From assembly GCA_022385805.1 (NCBI GenBank), contig MU277699.1, positions 112,242 through 176,241 on the forward strand: DNA of 64,000 nucleotides, written 5' to 3'. The first letter of the stretch is position 1, and every line of letters starts with the position of its first letter. Position numbers and translations under genes: made by a program. Source of the DNA: Pilatotrama ljubarskyi. Lineage: Eukaryota > Basidiomycota > Agaricomycetes > Polyporales > Polyporaceae. Below the pieces are notes generated by a model, which was not told where the DNA came from, searched no databases, and worked only from the letters and a program-made list of their open reading frames with translations. Positions 15,097-26,968 of the stretch are shown in pieces.

Positions 15097-15844
15097 GCTT
15101 CAGTAAGTATCCTCCTGCGTCTTGGCGTCACTGGTGTCGTTGGCGTACAATCCGACGCCTCGGTGGCTGTAGGACTATACATCGCTGCTAGATGACTCGG
15201 CCACAGAGCGTAGACTAGGTCTGTACATACCCCATTGTAGCCCTCACATACCTGACTGTAGCGATCACGTCCGTCCTCTGTGTTATCCTAGATTTTATAG
15301 TAGATCTGTATCTTCCGCTCGTGTAGTAGTATGTCCTACTAATGTCGATATGTTTCCAGCCTCGCCCTTTCATGCTTCTCATGGCCCCGTCCGGGGGCCT
15401 TTCGCCTACAAGCTGCATTCCTCCAATCGGAATGCGTCGGAGGGAGGCCGCCGGCACCCAAGAGCCGGCGTAAATAAAATCGCATAGGCGCCCCCCTGAT
15501 TTTCGCAATTTACCGCCCACGCCCGTGGCGGTCCCCCACTCGCCGTGTCTCGCACGACCTCGGTGAATGACGATTCCCCAGCGAGACCAAGTGACTCGTA
15601 TGCATTACGAATCTATTGGTCAATGGGCGAGACCCGCCAGAAGTACATAAACCGCGCTACCGCCCCAAAACTGAAGCCTCTCACCCCTCCCGAACGAGGT
15701 CGAGAAGTTGACGTTGAGCCGGCGCCGACCTTCGTGGAGCGGCCGGAAAAGAGTCCAGATCGTTCTCCGCTCACTGGCGGACATCCTCGCTTTTCCAGCC
15801 AGGTCTTCCGTCAGAGTCACCGTCGTTCAATCGTTTTCCTAGCT
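15097..15844. other. Intergenic region upstream of PQ-loop gene A
   Basis: About 750 bases with no supported gene. An open frame at 15545-15895 runs into the first exon of the PQ-loop gene, but it has no similarity to the intact paralogue upstream of its ATG, so I treat it as leader sequence. Confidence 0.45.
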
Positions 15845-17081
15845 ATGCCCGCAAACCCTGCGGCGGAAAACGCGCTCGGAACGATCGGTGAGTAGCTTCA
15901 TCTAAATGCCCGCCCTGGCATCATGCATTGTGTGGTACCCTACGGCCAAACTGATATCGAATTTGTTTGTAACGCTCTATCTGTGGGTGTCATGCAGGTA
16001 CCATATGCTGGACCGTCCAGCTCATCCCGCAAATATGGTACAGCTACCACCTGCATTCGACGGAAGGCTTGTCCGAATGGCTTATGTACGAATCTCTTCC
16101 GATGTCCCCACCCCCACCCATATTGACTCTAGTGTCATATTCAGGCTTATATGGGGCATCGCGGGAACGTTCCTCGGAACCTACACTGTGGTGCAGAACT
16201 TAAACATACCCCTGATATTGCAGCCACAGCTATTCGGCGTTCTCTGCTTGGTATCCTGGGCACAGGTTCGTATGGTAGCTTGTCTCGACGTGAATGGCCG
16301 CTCAACGGTGTACTAGTGCCAGTACTATGGCCGGAAGAGGACAAAAGCTGCAGCTATTGCGATGTTCCTCCTAGCCATCGCGATATTCGCGGGATTTGAA
16401 GTCGGAATGATCTATGCTATCACCGTATGTCACTCCGTCTCCTACTTTGATGTCAGTTTTCCCACTCAAATCCTACTCTAGCCGTCATACAAAGCAGGAA
16501 ACATGGCGCCTGTCCAATTTTTTCGGAATTTTCAGTACCGTACTGATCGCGGGGGCCCTCCTGTACGTTTCACGAATCAGTCTACTGTCTTCAAGGGACA
16601 TCCACTGACGTTCTATGGCAGCCCGCAGTACTATGAGATATACAAGTACAAGGAGGTCATCGGCATCTCGCTCATCTTCATGACCGTCGATCTACTAGGC
16701 GGAGTCTTCAACGACCTCTCCTTGGCGTTCAAGGACAAGTTCGACGTCGTGGCTGGCGTTACGTATTCCCTTGTAGTGGTAAATCCTTTCGTTTCGAGCA
16801 CCTGCCATCGCGACGCTGAAATTCTCCGCTAGGTGCTCGACGGCACCGTGATCCTCCTTGCACTCATTCTCAATCCGTTAGCGAGGCGCCGTCGCAAACG
16901 GCTCGCCGCCGCCCAGAGCACGGAAGTCGGCCCGACGGCGGAAGAGACGCGGAGCGGTGAGCCTGCCATCCAACCGGCCGCGCACAATGCAGTTGCCCAG
17001 GGTCCCTGTGAGAAATACGATATTGCGGACGTGGGCCGTGAAGGACTGAGGAACGCAGATCTAGAACAAGGCACTGGGTAA
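15845..17081 (+). CDS. PQ-loop repeat membrane protein, copy A (frame-disrupted exon 5)
   Basis: Seven exons by comparison with the intact paralogue at 42181: 15845-15887, 15998-16085, 16145-16265, 16317-16424, 16482 or 16498-16562, 16622-16778 and 16833-17081. It is a seven-helix protein with two PQ motifs (LIPQIW in exon 2, PQYYEIYK in exon 6), as in lysosomal or vacuolar amino-acid transporters of the Ypq/PQLC family. In exon 5 the conserved frame (PSYKAGNMAPVQFF) runs into an extra T in the six-T run at 16518-16523, whereas the paralogue is continuous there. The downstream frame (FFGIFSTVLIAGALL) can be reached without a stop by using the acceptor at 16497 instead of 16481, at the cost of divergent residues. 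It may be a sequencing error, a rescued gene or an early pseudogene. Confidence 0.75.
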
Positions 17082-17646
17082 TCAGCCGCCTAGTATACGA
17101 GACTTCTCGTGACGACCTATGACGAGCCGCTTAGAGCACGCCATAAAGACGACTAAAAGAACCGCGTACTCGCCTTCTGATATACTACCACGACAAAGAC
17201 TCCCAAAGGCGTCAACTGGCCGATGGTCCGGAGTAGTGGCGAACATGGTATAGCATCGTGAAGCCCAATCATCTCCTACGCATGTCAAACGACCCGTTAC
17301 CCGAGTGCGACTACTACGCCTTCCTAATCAGGGCGGTCGTGCTTCTCCGGAGCTGCGCACCCTTGTTCCTGACCTTCCCGAGATCTATGCGCCGTTATTC
17401 GGGTCACTTCGAATGTCTGCACTTGATCCGGGTACACATGATATTCACTTGTGCACTCTCTCGCGATATGGCTGCTTTTAGCACGCTCGGCTTCTTCTTT
17501 GCCTCTCGACCTCGACCTCGCCACTCATTCCCGGAGTGTTGTACTACCGTCTCAACAGTTCGCGGTTGGCTTAACAAGTTTGCTGCGACGATTCCAGGAG
17601 CTTTCAAGAGCGCAGGTCGATTCATAGCTGCTTCGTAGTTCGTTCA
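17082..17646. other. Intergenic region between PQ-loop A and F-box-like gene
   Basis: About 560 bases. An open frame at 17258-17638 (126 codons) has no recognisable domain or splice signals linking it to the next gene, so I do not call it. Confidence 0.4.
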
Positions 17647-18780
17647 ATGGCTTATACGAGCGGCGTCGTGGTATTTTGACTGGCTATATGCGTGTTTTCA
17701 CCCCGCTGAAAGGTGTTCATAGTCGACCGTCGTTCCACCTGAGATACTGGACGACATCACACTCTGTCTCTTGAGCCAGAAACGCGCCTTCTCATCTATC
17801 GCCGCTTTCGCTCTCGCGTCCCATCAGTGCCGCCAAATTGCATTGAGGCGCTACTACGAAGTCCTCCACATCCGATCGGCCCAGCACTGGGTGAGAATTT
17901 GCCAGATTGCAGGCACGTCCGAGTGGGTCCGGTGCGTATCGCACTCGACCGGATACGAGATCAGCGTTGATGAGAGTAACTCATCATGATGTATTCCGCA
18001 TATATGCAGCTCCCTCGACGCGCAGACAACTTCCTTCAGGTACAAGATGGACGGGCTCTCCCAGTTCACCTCTCTGAGGGCCCTCGACCTGGACTTCTCT
18101 GGTGACGGTCTCTCCACTCAGAACTGCCGCGCCACTCTGCTCTTCAAGAATATGACGGCTCGCTTGACTCGCATGAAGCTTACTCATCTGCCTCGCATCG
18201 ACTTTACATTGCTCTCTCTCGTTGCTTCCCGCTTTCCGTCTCTGGAGGCTCTCGAGCTCTCTTGCACCGAACTACTGGATACAAGTTGCTGTTGGCTCTG
18301 CTTCGAAGAATCGTCAACCTGCGTCGTGCATTCTCCGATCCCGGATGCGTTTACTACGGTGCACTCTCTCGCTGTACGTTGTGTACTTATGCTCTTCGTC
18401 TTCGCATATGACTCTTCAGCTCAACTCTGCATGTTATCTAGAAAAAAATATGTATAGCGCTGGAGCCCCTTGCAATGCTCAAGACGCTGCACCTCGGCAT
18501 CTTTCTTTCTGACGCTGAGGTGCTGGCCCGTCATCTGGACCGCTGCGCCGCCATCGCCATCGCCTCTCCCCGGACCGGCTACTACATTGCGCCTCCATTT
18601 GGCCCCGAAAAGTGCGCCGTCTGTCGCCCAGAGCATGGGGCAGCAGTGCTCGAAAGAGAGCGTCTCGCCGAAGCTCTGTTCAAGAAGTCGCTTCCAACTC
18701 TTGTGCTAGTCAGCTTCAGCTCCTGGTTCTCCGCAAGCCAGGCCGGGGTTTACTCGGAAAACGCACCATGTAGGCAATGA
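17647..18780 (+). CDS. F-box-like protein with leucine-rich segment
   Basis: Four exons, 17647-17670, 17723-17931, 18040-18373 and 18442-18780, total 906 nt, 301 residues. After an eight-residue first exon comes an F-box-like start (VPPEILDDITLCLLSQ), then an HQCRQIALRRYYEVLHI segment typical of large basidiomycete F-box families, leucine-rich stretches (SLRALDLDF and SLEALELSC), a Cys-x2-Cys motif (CCWLCFEES) and a final region with a second Cys pair (ERC-type CAVC). Such proteins usually serve as substrate adaptors of SCF ubiquitin ligases. The first exon is the least certain part. The whole could be a decayed family member, but the frame closes without a stop. Confidence 0.6.
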
Positions 18781-19821
18781 AGCTGCGCGACTCCTGGTCA
18801 CGAATTCGTTCCCGGCCGACCTCTGCGCTTATCCTCTGTAATCTCGTGCGCTATGTTTAAGGCTTGCTCTTACCTGTGTCGATTGCGACGCCATCTGAGC
18901 TGCTCGGGCGAGAAGACATGACATATTGCAACTTGACGCGTCGATGCACATGGTCATAGCTATGACGATCCAGGGTGCGCAGCACGTGGTGGAAGCGAAG
19001 ACATGATATACATGTACCTTACGTCTGGCCAGATCTGGGGTGGGATCGACACCCAGGCTCCAAGCTAATCCTGAGCTTCGCTCCAAGTCTATTCAGAGGT
19101 CAGTTCCAACTGTACATTCATATACTATGTAAAGCGGAGAGGATCTTACGGATGTTCCGGGACAGGAGCAGCTTATAGGATACTACTTCTCACTACGTAC
19201 GGGATCGTGGCCGATCTCGTCTGTGCAGCGGCACCATGCAGCAGCATTGAGCGCACCTTGAGCGACGACCCTGAAGGCATTTTGAAGAAGGGATCCGGGT
19301 GGAACGAATGCGCCTGTGTTGCACATGCTAGACACAAGAAGAGATAAGCGTAAGTCCGCAGGAAGACGAGAGAGCGCTTTGCGGCGCGCTAGGAGTTGAC
19401 GTTCTGGATGGCGGCCAGAAATATGAGCGGAACTACGGCGTCGATATCTGGTCTCATGGCATTTGGCAGATCTGTACAAGTCTTTCACCAGGTTCATTCT
19501 TCCACCTACATCTCTTTGAGTGCGGGATGCGATGAACGGGCAATGTTGACGACTGTTCGAAGTGGGAGCACTGCATTTGACGAACAGTGACGGGCCAAAC
19601 AAGGCCAAACAGAGTCTCGGAGAGCGAAGGCCACTCTGAGCGAAGCTCTGGCGGCCATCTGAGCTCTGTCAAACACCCCGCGTTCAACGCCCAGCAGTCG
19701 ACGCTCGACGCTCGCTACTCATCCTTATTGGCCCTCTCAATCTCCATGCGCTCATAGTCGTCCCACAAGAACCCTACGGTCTCCTAATTCTCCCTGGGTC
19801 TATCCTCATACTACTTGCACC
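18781..19821. other. Intergenic region
   Basis: About 1.04 kb between the F-box-like gene and the transporter gene. Only short frames without codon structure or domains are visible. A pyrimidine-rich leader lies just before the ATG at 19822. Confidence 0.45.
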
Positions 19822-21613
19822 ATGGTCGACAGCAGCTGGGCTCAGCAACAGCGCCGCGATGCCAGCGGATGGGCCGCCTTCGACACCGAAAAGCCTCGCC
19901 GTCTTGGAGGCACCAACTGGCTGGCCAGCTTCATTGGTGCGAAGGACGAGCTTCCCACACACATCGACCCCAAGCCATCTTCGGTCGAGGTCGCGCAGCG
20001 CCTGAAGGGCATGAAGAGGTCTTTCCTACGGCGACTACCCTCCACCGACTCGTTATGGACGCAACACAGGGGAGACAGGCTCACGACCACGGGTAGATCT
20101 ACCGTCACGATCCCTTCTGCAGCGACTGTGCGGTTCGTGCTCCTCTGCGCTCTCTGGTACACCACCTCCGCGCTCTCCTCGAACACTGGGAAATCTATCA
20201 TGACCCTCTTTCGGTATCCGGTCACCCTCACATTTGTCCAGTTCGGCTTCGTGGCCGCATACTGCCTGCTCTTCATGAGCCCCCTTGTCCGGTTCTCGCG
20301 GTTGCGCAAACCCAACAAGGCCATCATACAGAGCACGTTTCCTATGGGCGTATTCCAGGTGGGCGGGCACATCTTCTCGAGTATGGCGATATCGCGCATC
20401 CCAGTTAGCACAGTGCACACTATCAAGGTCAGCAGCCTTCCTGTGACATCAATGTCCGCTATCTGACACTCGGATACAGGCGCTGTCTCCCCTGTTCACT
20501 GTGGCGGCATATGCGCTCCTCTTTGGCGTCAGCTACTCCCCGAAGACGTACATGTCGTTATTGCCGCTGACCCTTGGGGTTATGCTGGCATGCAGCTTCG
20601 ATATGTCGGCGTCGAACGCAGTGGGCCTCTTGTGCGCATTCGGCTCGGCCATCGTCTTCGTGTCCCAGAATATCTTCTTTAAGAAGATTGTCCCCTCCGG
20701 CCCAGGTGCGGTGTCGTCGCACAAGCTCGACAAGCTCAACCTGCTGTTCTACTCATCGAGCATGGCCTTTCTCCTCATGATCCCCATATGGATATACTAC
20801 GACCTCCCCGCCCTCCTCTCCGCACATTCGGACCCCGCGCACGTCGTGCATCCCACTCACGGCCATGCGACCCCACACTCGGTAGCCTACTACTTCATCG
20901 CCAACGGAACGGTGCACTTCGCCCAGAACATCATCGCGTTCGTCATCCTCGCCTCCACGTCGCCGGTTACGTATTCGATCGCGTCGCTCATCAAGCGCGT
21001 CGCCGTCATCTGCATCGCCATCGTCTGGTTCGCGCAGCCGGTGCATCCTATCCAGGCCGTCGGCATCACCATGACGTTCGTCGGCCTCTACATGTACAAC
21101 AACGCTAAGGCCGACGTGGAGAAAGGCGAGCACAAGATGCGCAGGGTCGAGGCCGCGCGCGACCTCGCGCTGCCGACTACAAAGGCGGAGCTCAGCAGCG
21201 ACACCGAGACGACACTGGCCGACGGCCGTATCACCCCTGAACCTCTCTCGGACATGGTCGAGGTCGCGATGGGCTCTGCGTACGGCCGGCACGCACACCC
21301 TCCGTCAGCGGCGGCGCCACACGCGCCCATGCACCCTCCCCAGCCTCCGACCTACTCCCGCACGCACCCGAGCCCGAACCTGCACATCACCATTACCCCG
21401 CCGAGCGCGACGAAGCCGACGCACATCGTGTCGCCCGTTGACTCGTATCCCTCTCCCCCGCCCTCACTCGACTCGCCACCGTCGAGCGCGGTGCAGCCGA
21501 CCGCCGCAGCGCCTTGGAACCTGCAGAGGCGGCCGTCGATGGTGACTGGACACCCTCCGCCGCACCAACGCCCGGGCGTCGACATAGGCAGGAGAACGTC
21601 TATAATGGCGTGA
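19822..21613 (+). CDS. SLY41: Triose-phosphate-translocator-family transporter, SLY41-like
   Basis: Two exons, 19822-20427 and 20480-21613, total 1740 nt, 579 residues. The start has a CACCATGG context. After a hydrophilic N-terminus of about 95 residues come about eight to ten hydrophobic segments typical of the drug/metabolite transporter fold. Motifs include WYTTSALSSNTGKSIM, FPMGVFQVGGHIFSSMAIS, SVVHTIKALSPLFTV-like HTIKALSPLFTV, FVSQNIFFKK and SPVTYSIASLIKRV. The last is the TPT-domain signature also found in yeast Sly41, a suppressor of ER-to-Golgi transport defects. A long Pro- and Ser-rich cytosolic tail (about residues 430-579) follows. ER or Golgi location is inferred from the family. 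Confidence 0.87.
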
Positions 21614-22122
21614 GGTCATCGATGCTCGGGATACTTATCGGATAACGGTCTCTGTATGACATGTGCGGAGGTTGGGCGGGAGCTTGGATACCCTGCGGGA
21701 GCAAAGAGGCCTCACGCTCGGAAGGTGGAGGTAGAGAGACGGAGGGAGGCGCAGATGTGCGGCTGCTTAGATCTTACTTTACACTGTAGCGCGGATTTTC
21801 ATCTGGCACGTTGGACGACATAGGCTCCTCGATCACCTCATCGCATACATCGTACTTTTCGACTGTCTTTTCTTCGAGACGCTGCTCCAGCGTCTCGGAC
21901 CTCGTAGGAGGCATTCCGAGATATTGACGCTGACATTGGCTGCGACGCCGCTTCTTCATCTACTCACCTATATATGTCGTACTTTAGGACTGGCAACGAA
22001 AGCATGAATGCAGGAATATGATGAGACGGAGCGATCGCTTTGAAGAAGCGCTAGGGGTGGCACAGATCGTACTAGACGACGAAACTCCATGGAGAAGCTC
22101 GAAGTATTTCCAAGACGTGTGC
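21614..22122. other. Spacer between convergent genes
   Basis: About 510 bases between the stops of the transporter and the propeller gene. A 61-codon minus-strand frame (21774-21959) is charged but has no match I can name. Confidence 0.4.
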
Positions 22123-23822
22123 TCACTGGCGGATGAAGTGGGTCATCCCTTGGAGGCTAAGCGGATCTAGTTGACATGGCATTAGTCGCGATCCCAAGGC
22201 ACAAACGGTAGCATGTCCAGTAAGAGGTGCTTACCAATAGGAACGCCTGCTCTGCGCGCAGCAGTGGTACTGTCCATAGTGAACGCCTTCTTGGCCTTTC
22301 CTGGGCCGTCAAGAGACAGTACGTCGACGGAGGCAGCTTCTGCGGCCATGACGAAGAAGAAGCTACGGAAGTAAATCAGCCATGCGGGCTTACTGTGGAT
22401 GAGACCGGGGCAGGCGCGCGTACTCTTTGCCATTGATCGTGGCGACGTCGTTGTCAATCGTAGCTGCGTTCGGGCCGAGAGGGTATTGCTAAGGAATCCA
22501 CGACGTCAGCACGCTGTCTATGCTTCTGGCAGAGGTTGCGTACATTGACAATCGACCCCTTCAGGTTGTCATCCACGCGCACCTCGGTTATGATAGCGGT
22601 GTTGGCGTCCGACAGGAAGAACGACCCCGTTTTAGGGCTGAAGCTCGACCAGCACGTCGCACCCTGTCCGGGGATCGCCACGGCAGACGACCTGCTAAAG
22701 TCATCGAGGTCCAAGATGGTGAATCCCACACCCGGGTCCGTCGACAGGAACGCATTCTTTCCGGGAATAGGCGTCAGCGAGAACGTGAGGCTTCCCCCGG
22801 AGACTGTATCCATCTTTGTGAACTCGGAGGAGAGGGATCCGTTAGACTGCACGTCCCAGATGGCGAGGAAGCCGACTGCGGGCGGGTTCCCCTTGACGGA
22901 TGCGATGAGCTTGCTCTCGTCATGGTTGAAAACGAGCTGACTGGCGGTTCCCGGAGGGCCGGACGGGGGCGTGGTCTGGTTCAAGCCAATGGTGCGGCGC
23001 GAGTTCGGGATCGAGACGAGGCCGAGCTTCTTGTCTACGTTGAAGCAGCTGAGACTTCATGTTAGCAGACGCAACGGGACCAACGGGGTTCATCGTACGT
23101 ACTTTACACTGGAGACAGCCCCTCCGTTGAGCACGCAGAGTCGACTGCCCGCGCTGTTGAATGCGAGCGACATCGGGAATTCTCCTTCAGAGGAGACGGG
23201 GTCACCAAGAGGCGCGATATCCGTCGGCGACTTCGGGTTGATGGAGAACAGTGATACCGTATTTGAGCCCGCCTTGAGGGAATGCGTGAGCCAGGAGGTG
23301 ATTCAACTGGGTTTGATGGCTTACATTCACAGTCGCCAGTACTTGGCCCTTGGCGGAGGCCTGAATGCCTCCCTGAAGAGCCCGTCAAGCAAGGCCATCG
23401 GACAAGAGAAGCCACGGTCGTACCTGGGAGAACAAGCCATCCGCTCCAGGAGGGGAGGCAAGCCCATGTAGCCCCCGGCCACCAGCCGCGACGGCCTTCT
23501 CAAGAGTCTATGGAAACAATCCACATAGTGAGATGGTCGCTACACTCTCCATCGCACCATAGACGTACAAGGGAGCCGTCTTTGCCGATACTGGCGGCCA
23601 TGACCACATTTTCCTCCGGTTCGTTGGTCATGACTGCGGTCGGACTGAGTTATAGCCTAGGTGGGAAGAAATGGGGCACGACGACGTACAGAAGACAGCC
23701 CCTTGGGTGTCAATGCGGCTCTCCGCCAGCTGTATCAGTCTCGCGATGGCCTGGAATGGTCCCGCAGACACAGTTGTTGCCACTGCAAGCATGGCCACAG
23801 CGGTGGCGATGGCGAACCTCAT
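22123..23822 (-). CDS. Secreted beta-propeller protein, 3-carboxymuconate-cyclase/lactonase-like
   Basis: Nine exons: 23822-23690, 23633-23569, 23507-23424, 23372-23325, 23272-23103, 23048-22544, 22488-22424, 22362-22235 and 22166-22123, total 1242 nt, 413 residues. The N-terminus MRFAIATAVAMLAVATTVSA is a signal peptide, so the protein is probably secreted. The rest shows propeller-type repeats (VSLFSINPKSP, LAIWDVQSNGSL, GFTILDLDD, TAIITEVRVDD) and ends GMTHFIRQ, the pattern of fungal proteins annotated as lactonizing-enzyme-like or YbhE-like isomerases. The enzymatic activity of this secreted family is not established. The start is supported by a TATA box about 110 nt upstream. A longer open frame to 23951 lies upstream of the transcription start. 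Confidence 0.8.
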
Positions 23823-23930
23823 CGCGAATTTGGAGGGATCAGGAGGAATGCGGGTTGAAGCAGATCTAGAGATGGGGGGCGTTGTTAACCAAGCAGCCGG
23901 TGTACTTTCGTTGGGGCGCCGTCCTCCATC

Positions 23931-23939
23931 CCTTTTATA
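23931..23939 (-). promoter_or_regulatory. TATA box of the secreted propeller gene
   Basis: TATAAAAGG on the minus strand ends 109 nt before the ATG at 23822. It argues against initiation at the upstream in-frame codons. Confidence 0.65.
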
Positions 23940-26077
23940 CCCCCCTACCATGCTGTGCCTCCCTCGATGCCGCGGGAGCTATAGAGATACCGTGAGTTAG
24001 CCGTTAGACTTCGCCGGCGGAGACTGCAGGATATATGGAAATAGGACAGTTCCCTGATATTGTTAGTCAGAAACTACCCTCCGGAGACTATAGAACTCTC
24101 ATAGACACTAGCAGTGTCGAGGAAGGTGGTTCATCTGGGATGATCTATTCTGGGAAGTCGTGTCGCAGGTGAAACGAGGTGGACGGCGAACTGACGGCCT
24201 GAGGCCGCGCCTCTCCGACGCTCTTCGAAGTTGTCCAATTTCCGCGGGTCTCCTTTCGCCTCTGCCGTACGGAAGCGCAAACTCTCTGAGGATGGGAAAG
24301 ATGCGCATAGCACGAATATTATGTGCACGACGTACCCGTATACATTCGTCAAGCAGCACATCGGCGCAGCTTCAGCCATGGGATTCAGTAGCTACCAATA
24401 GAAGAGCATACAGCCGCTTCTTGGAGGACTTCGCCTCGGACATGTACTGGCATTGCATCTTCTGCGACCGAGCCCACACGCACGATCAGGTGTCGCATAG
24501 CCACAATGCATAATCACCGCTGGTGAATCTTTCGAGCATGATGCGCCTGGTGCGATACAGCTTGCTAAGCTATGCTGCCCGCACACTCAGCAAGAAGTTC
24601 ATTTCAAAGCGATCCCCAGCCACGCGCCCTCGAGCTTACTCACCTGGGAACGGGGACTTGGAGACTGCCGGTAGGCCGACCAAGAGGTAGTGACCGAAAC
24701 TGCGAGCGTGAGTGTAGCCTCCCATTTGGAACCTGGGACAGTCAGTACATTATAGCTGCCCGAGACCAGCGTTGCAACTTTACTTGGTCCTGTGGCTCCG
24801 AGCAATCGGTAGGATCGGGTTGCGCATGACGTTCGTTGTGAACTGTCTGTACAATGGGTGGGAAACTCGGGCATACCTACGGCAGGTAGCCTACAGGGGC
24901 CAACAAGCAGCCCTGTACGGCGTCCTCTATAACCCGCAAGAGTCCCCTCATTACAAGCCGCACGGTCTGCTATGTCATGGCAGATCCTCTTCTGCCATCC
25001 GGCCGATAGATTCGCCCAATATGTTCCAACTACTCGCAGACATTTGAGGAGGCTGATGCTGGGACACCCTGGGAGTGCCTGCGTACGGTCCTGCCGTCTT
25101 TGTGCGAGTGCGAATCTTTACGTAGGGATCAACGCCAATGGACGGACTTCGAAGAGTGGCATAACAACCCACCTCGCATCCATGAGGCTGGCATGCTTGT
25201 CCCGATTTCCCGGAGCTGTGCATGAGTGCTCACTGTCAGCAGAGGGCGCATGGGCTTCCGTGACAATGTGCTGTGATGGAGGGCCTATTGCGATATTGCA
25301 TACTAGACGCATTCACAAGACTTCGGATATTCGACGGATCCGAGCGCGCTGTGAGAAGGCTTACACCTCATATCTCTCAACTGGATTTGTATGCTTGTCC
25401 TGCTGCCTCAGACAGTTGAGTGGCGCGAAGGAACTGTTCAGAACAGTATGTATCATGACGCTGTGACCTTCGAGTCCAACGAAGGACTGAATATCGTGCA
25501 GGTTTGATGTTAGTGTCAGTGCCGCCTCGACTGCACGATGTTCCGGCGAAGACCGACATGCCTTGCTCGTCCCGATATGGCAAGTCTCCAGGTTCGCGCC
25601 CAGTGCGAGGGATACAGTATCAGAGCGACCCGCCAATGCAGGTAAGTGCATACTCTCGGTCTTTGACCATGGAATATATTGGGGAGAATTTAAGAGCGCA
25701 AATGACAGGATACAAATGAGAGAATGACGCGTGCGACGGGACGATTCCGAAGCGCGGGCGAGGGGAGGAGGGGAATGATGTACAGTGGTGAGCCCACGAG
25801 TCGGCGCTGATGTGCTACATCACAGCGAATGGAAGAGTACTGGTACATATGGGTGCCAGGAAGCGGCCGAAAGAAGTACAGCGCTAAACCTGGACAAACT
25901 GATACTTTCCGCCGAGTTGTGGCAGTGGTTCACGATGAGGTAGGCGGTCGCTGGAGTCATTATCCTTTGCACGGTACCCCAGCGCGTGGTCAAGAAGCGG
26001 AGCGGTCTGCCATGGAGCGCCTGCACACATCATCGTCAGCGAGAGGAAGCAATGCAAAAAGAGGGAAGAGCATACAT
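23940..26077. other. Gene-poor region
   Basis: About 2.1 kb with several open frames of 60-165 codons on both strands but no splice-consistent gene and no domain that I recognise. It may hold decayed sequence or a non-coding transcript. No long repeat is evident by eye. Confidence 0.45.
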
Positions 26078-26968
26078 CTAGAAGCCCCGTGCAGCGAGCA
26101 AAGAGAAACGTCGTTTGCGCGAGCCATAGTCCGCTTCGTCAGACCCTCCGGCGTAACCATATCGGGACGGAGACTCCCCTGCAGGAGACATGGGCGGCAA
26201 GCCTTCAAGGAAGGTGGCGTACGAGGAAGAAGAGATGGGAGACTCCATGGACGCGACAGCAGAGTCGTATACCCATGCACGATCCTCGGGCTTGTTGGTA
26301 GTTCCCTCGGTGTCGACCACTGACAACCTCCGGCCAAGGCGCCGCTTCTTCAGCGCCCTCATGTCCCCGTCCAGCTCCTTCTCGAGCTCTGAGAAGCGAT
26401 CCACGCTCCACAGTGACGGGGAGGACGGCAGCGTCGTCTCGGACGACGACCCCAAGGTCCCAGCGGACATGAACGACTCGTTGTCTCCTGGGTAAGCGTA
26501 CGCATACGAGAACGACGCGCGGCGGCTCGTGAGTTCAGCTGGGAGCGGCTGGAAGCGCTCCTGCGACGTGCGTACGACGTCGTCGACCATCTTCGCGAAG
26601 TCGTGGATCGTGTACAGTTTGTGGACCATGAGCCGGAAAGTGAACTGGAACGCCTCCTCCTCCTCGGGAGTCTGCTGCTTTGTCGGAGAAGAGGGGCAGA
26701 TGAGGGAAACGGCACGCTCCAGGCCTTCGACGGTCGGTTCGAAGGTGAAAGAGTCGAAGGAGTCGAAAGAGATCTCGCCATCCGGGCCGATGACGGAGGG
26801 CAATGGGGTGGGTTGGGGCGGAGGACGCGTCGCAGGCTTGGGGATGTTGAGCTCTTTGGCAAGAGCGTGGTAGTCGCCTGTGGCTAGGCGGTCAAAGAAG
26901 TCGCGGAGCGCGTCCACCTCCATCCGCGGGGTGGCTAGAGCACTTCCGGCAGACGTGCCCGTCATCAT
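26078..26968 (-). CDS. Unknown basidiomycete protein
   Basis: A single exon of 891 nt, 296 residues, starting at the first ATG of an open frame (MMTGTSAGSA). The N-terminal part has a helical segment (DALRDFFDRLATGDYHALAKELNIP), a proline stretch, then FDSFDSFTFEPTVEGLERAVSL and FRLMVHKLYTIHDFAKMVDDV, which look like a folded helical unit. The C-terminal half is Ser-rich with a basic KKRRLGRR cluster that could be a nuclear signal. I recognise no family. Base composition and codon choice are like those of neighbouring genes, which supports coding. Confidence 0.65.
   Translation of the reverse strand: MMTGTSAGSALATPRMEVDALRDFFDRLATGDYHALAKELNIPKPATRPPPQPTPLPSVIGPDGEISFDSFDSFTFEPTVEGLERAVSLICPSSPTKQQTPEEEEAFQFTFRLMVHKLYTIHDFAKMVDDVVRTSQERFQPLPAELTSRRASFSYAYAYPGDNESFMSAGTLGSSSETTLPSSPSLWSVDRFSELEKELDGDMRALKKRRLGRRLSVVDTEGTTNKPEDRAWVYDSAVASMESPISSSSYATFLEGLPPMSPAGESPSRYGYAGGSDEADYGSRKRRFSLLAARGF

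Noticed and set aside
18225..18372. Apparent frameshift in the first F-box-like gene, with a leucine-rich reading in another frame
   Set aside because: The original frame carries the CCWLCFEES motif and leads in phase to the next exon, and the total length is divisible by three.
21774..21959. 61-codon minus-strand frame with lysine- and glutamate-rich sequence
   Set aside because: No upstream exon, domain or conserved context. It may be real but I cannot support it.
24131..25651. Several frames of 80-165 codons in the gene-poor region
   Set aside because: None has a recognisable motif, and they do not join through plausible splice sites.
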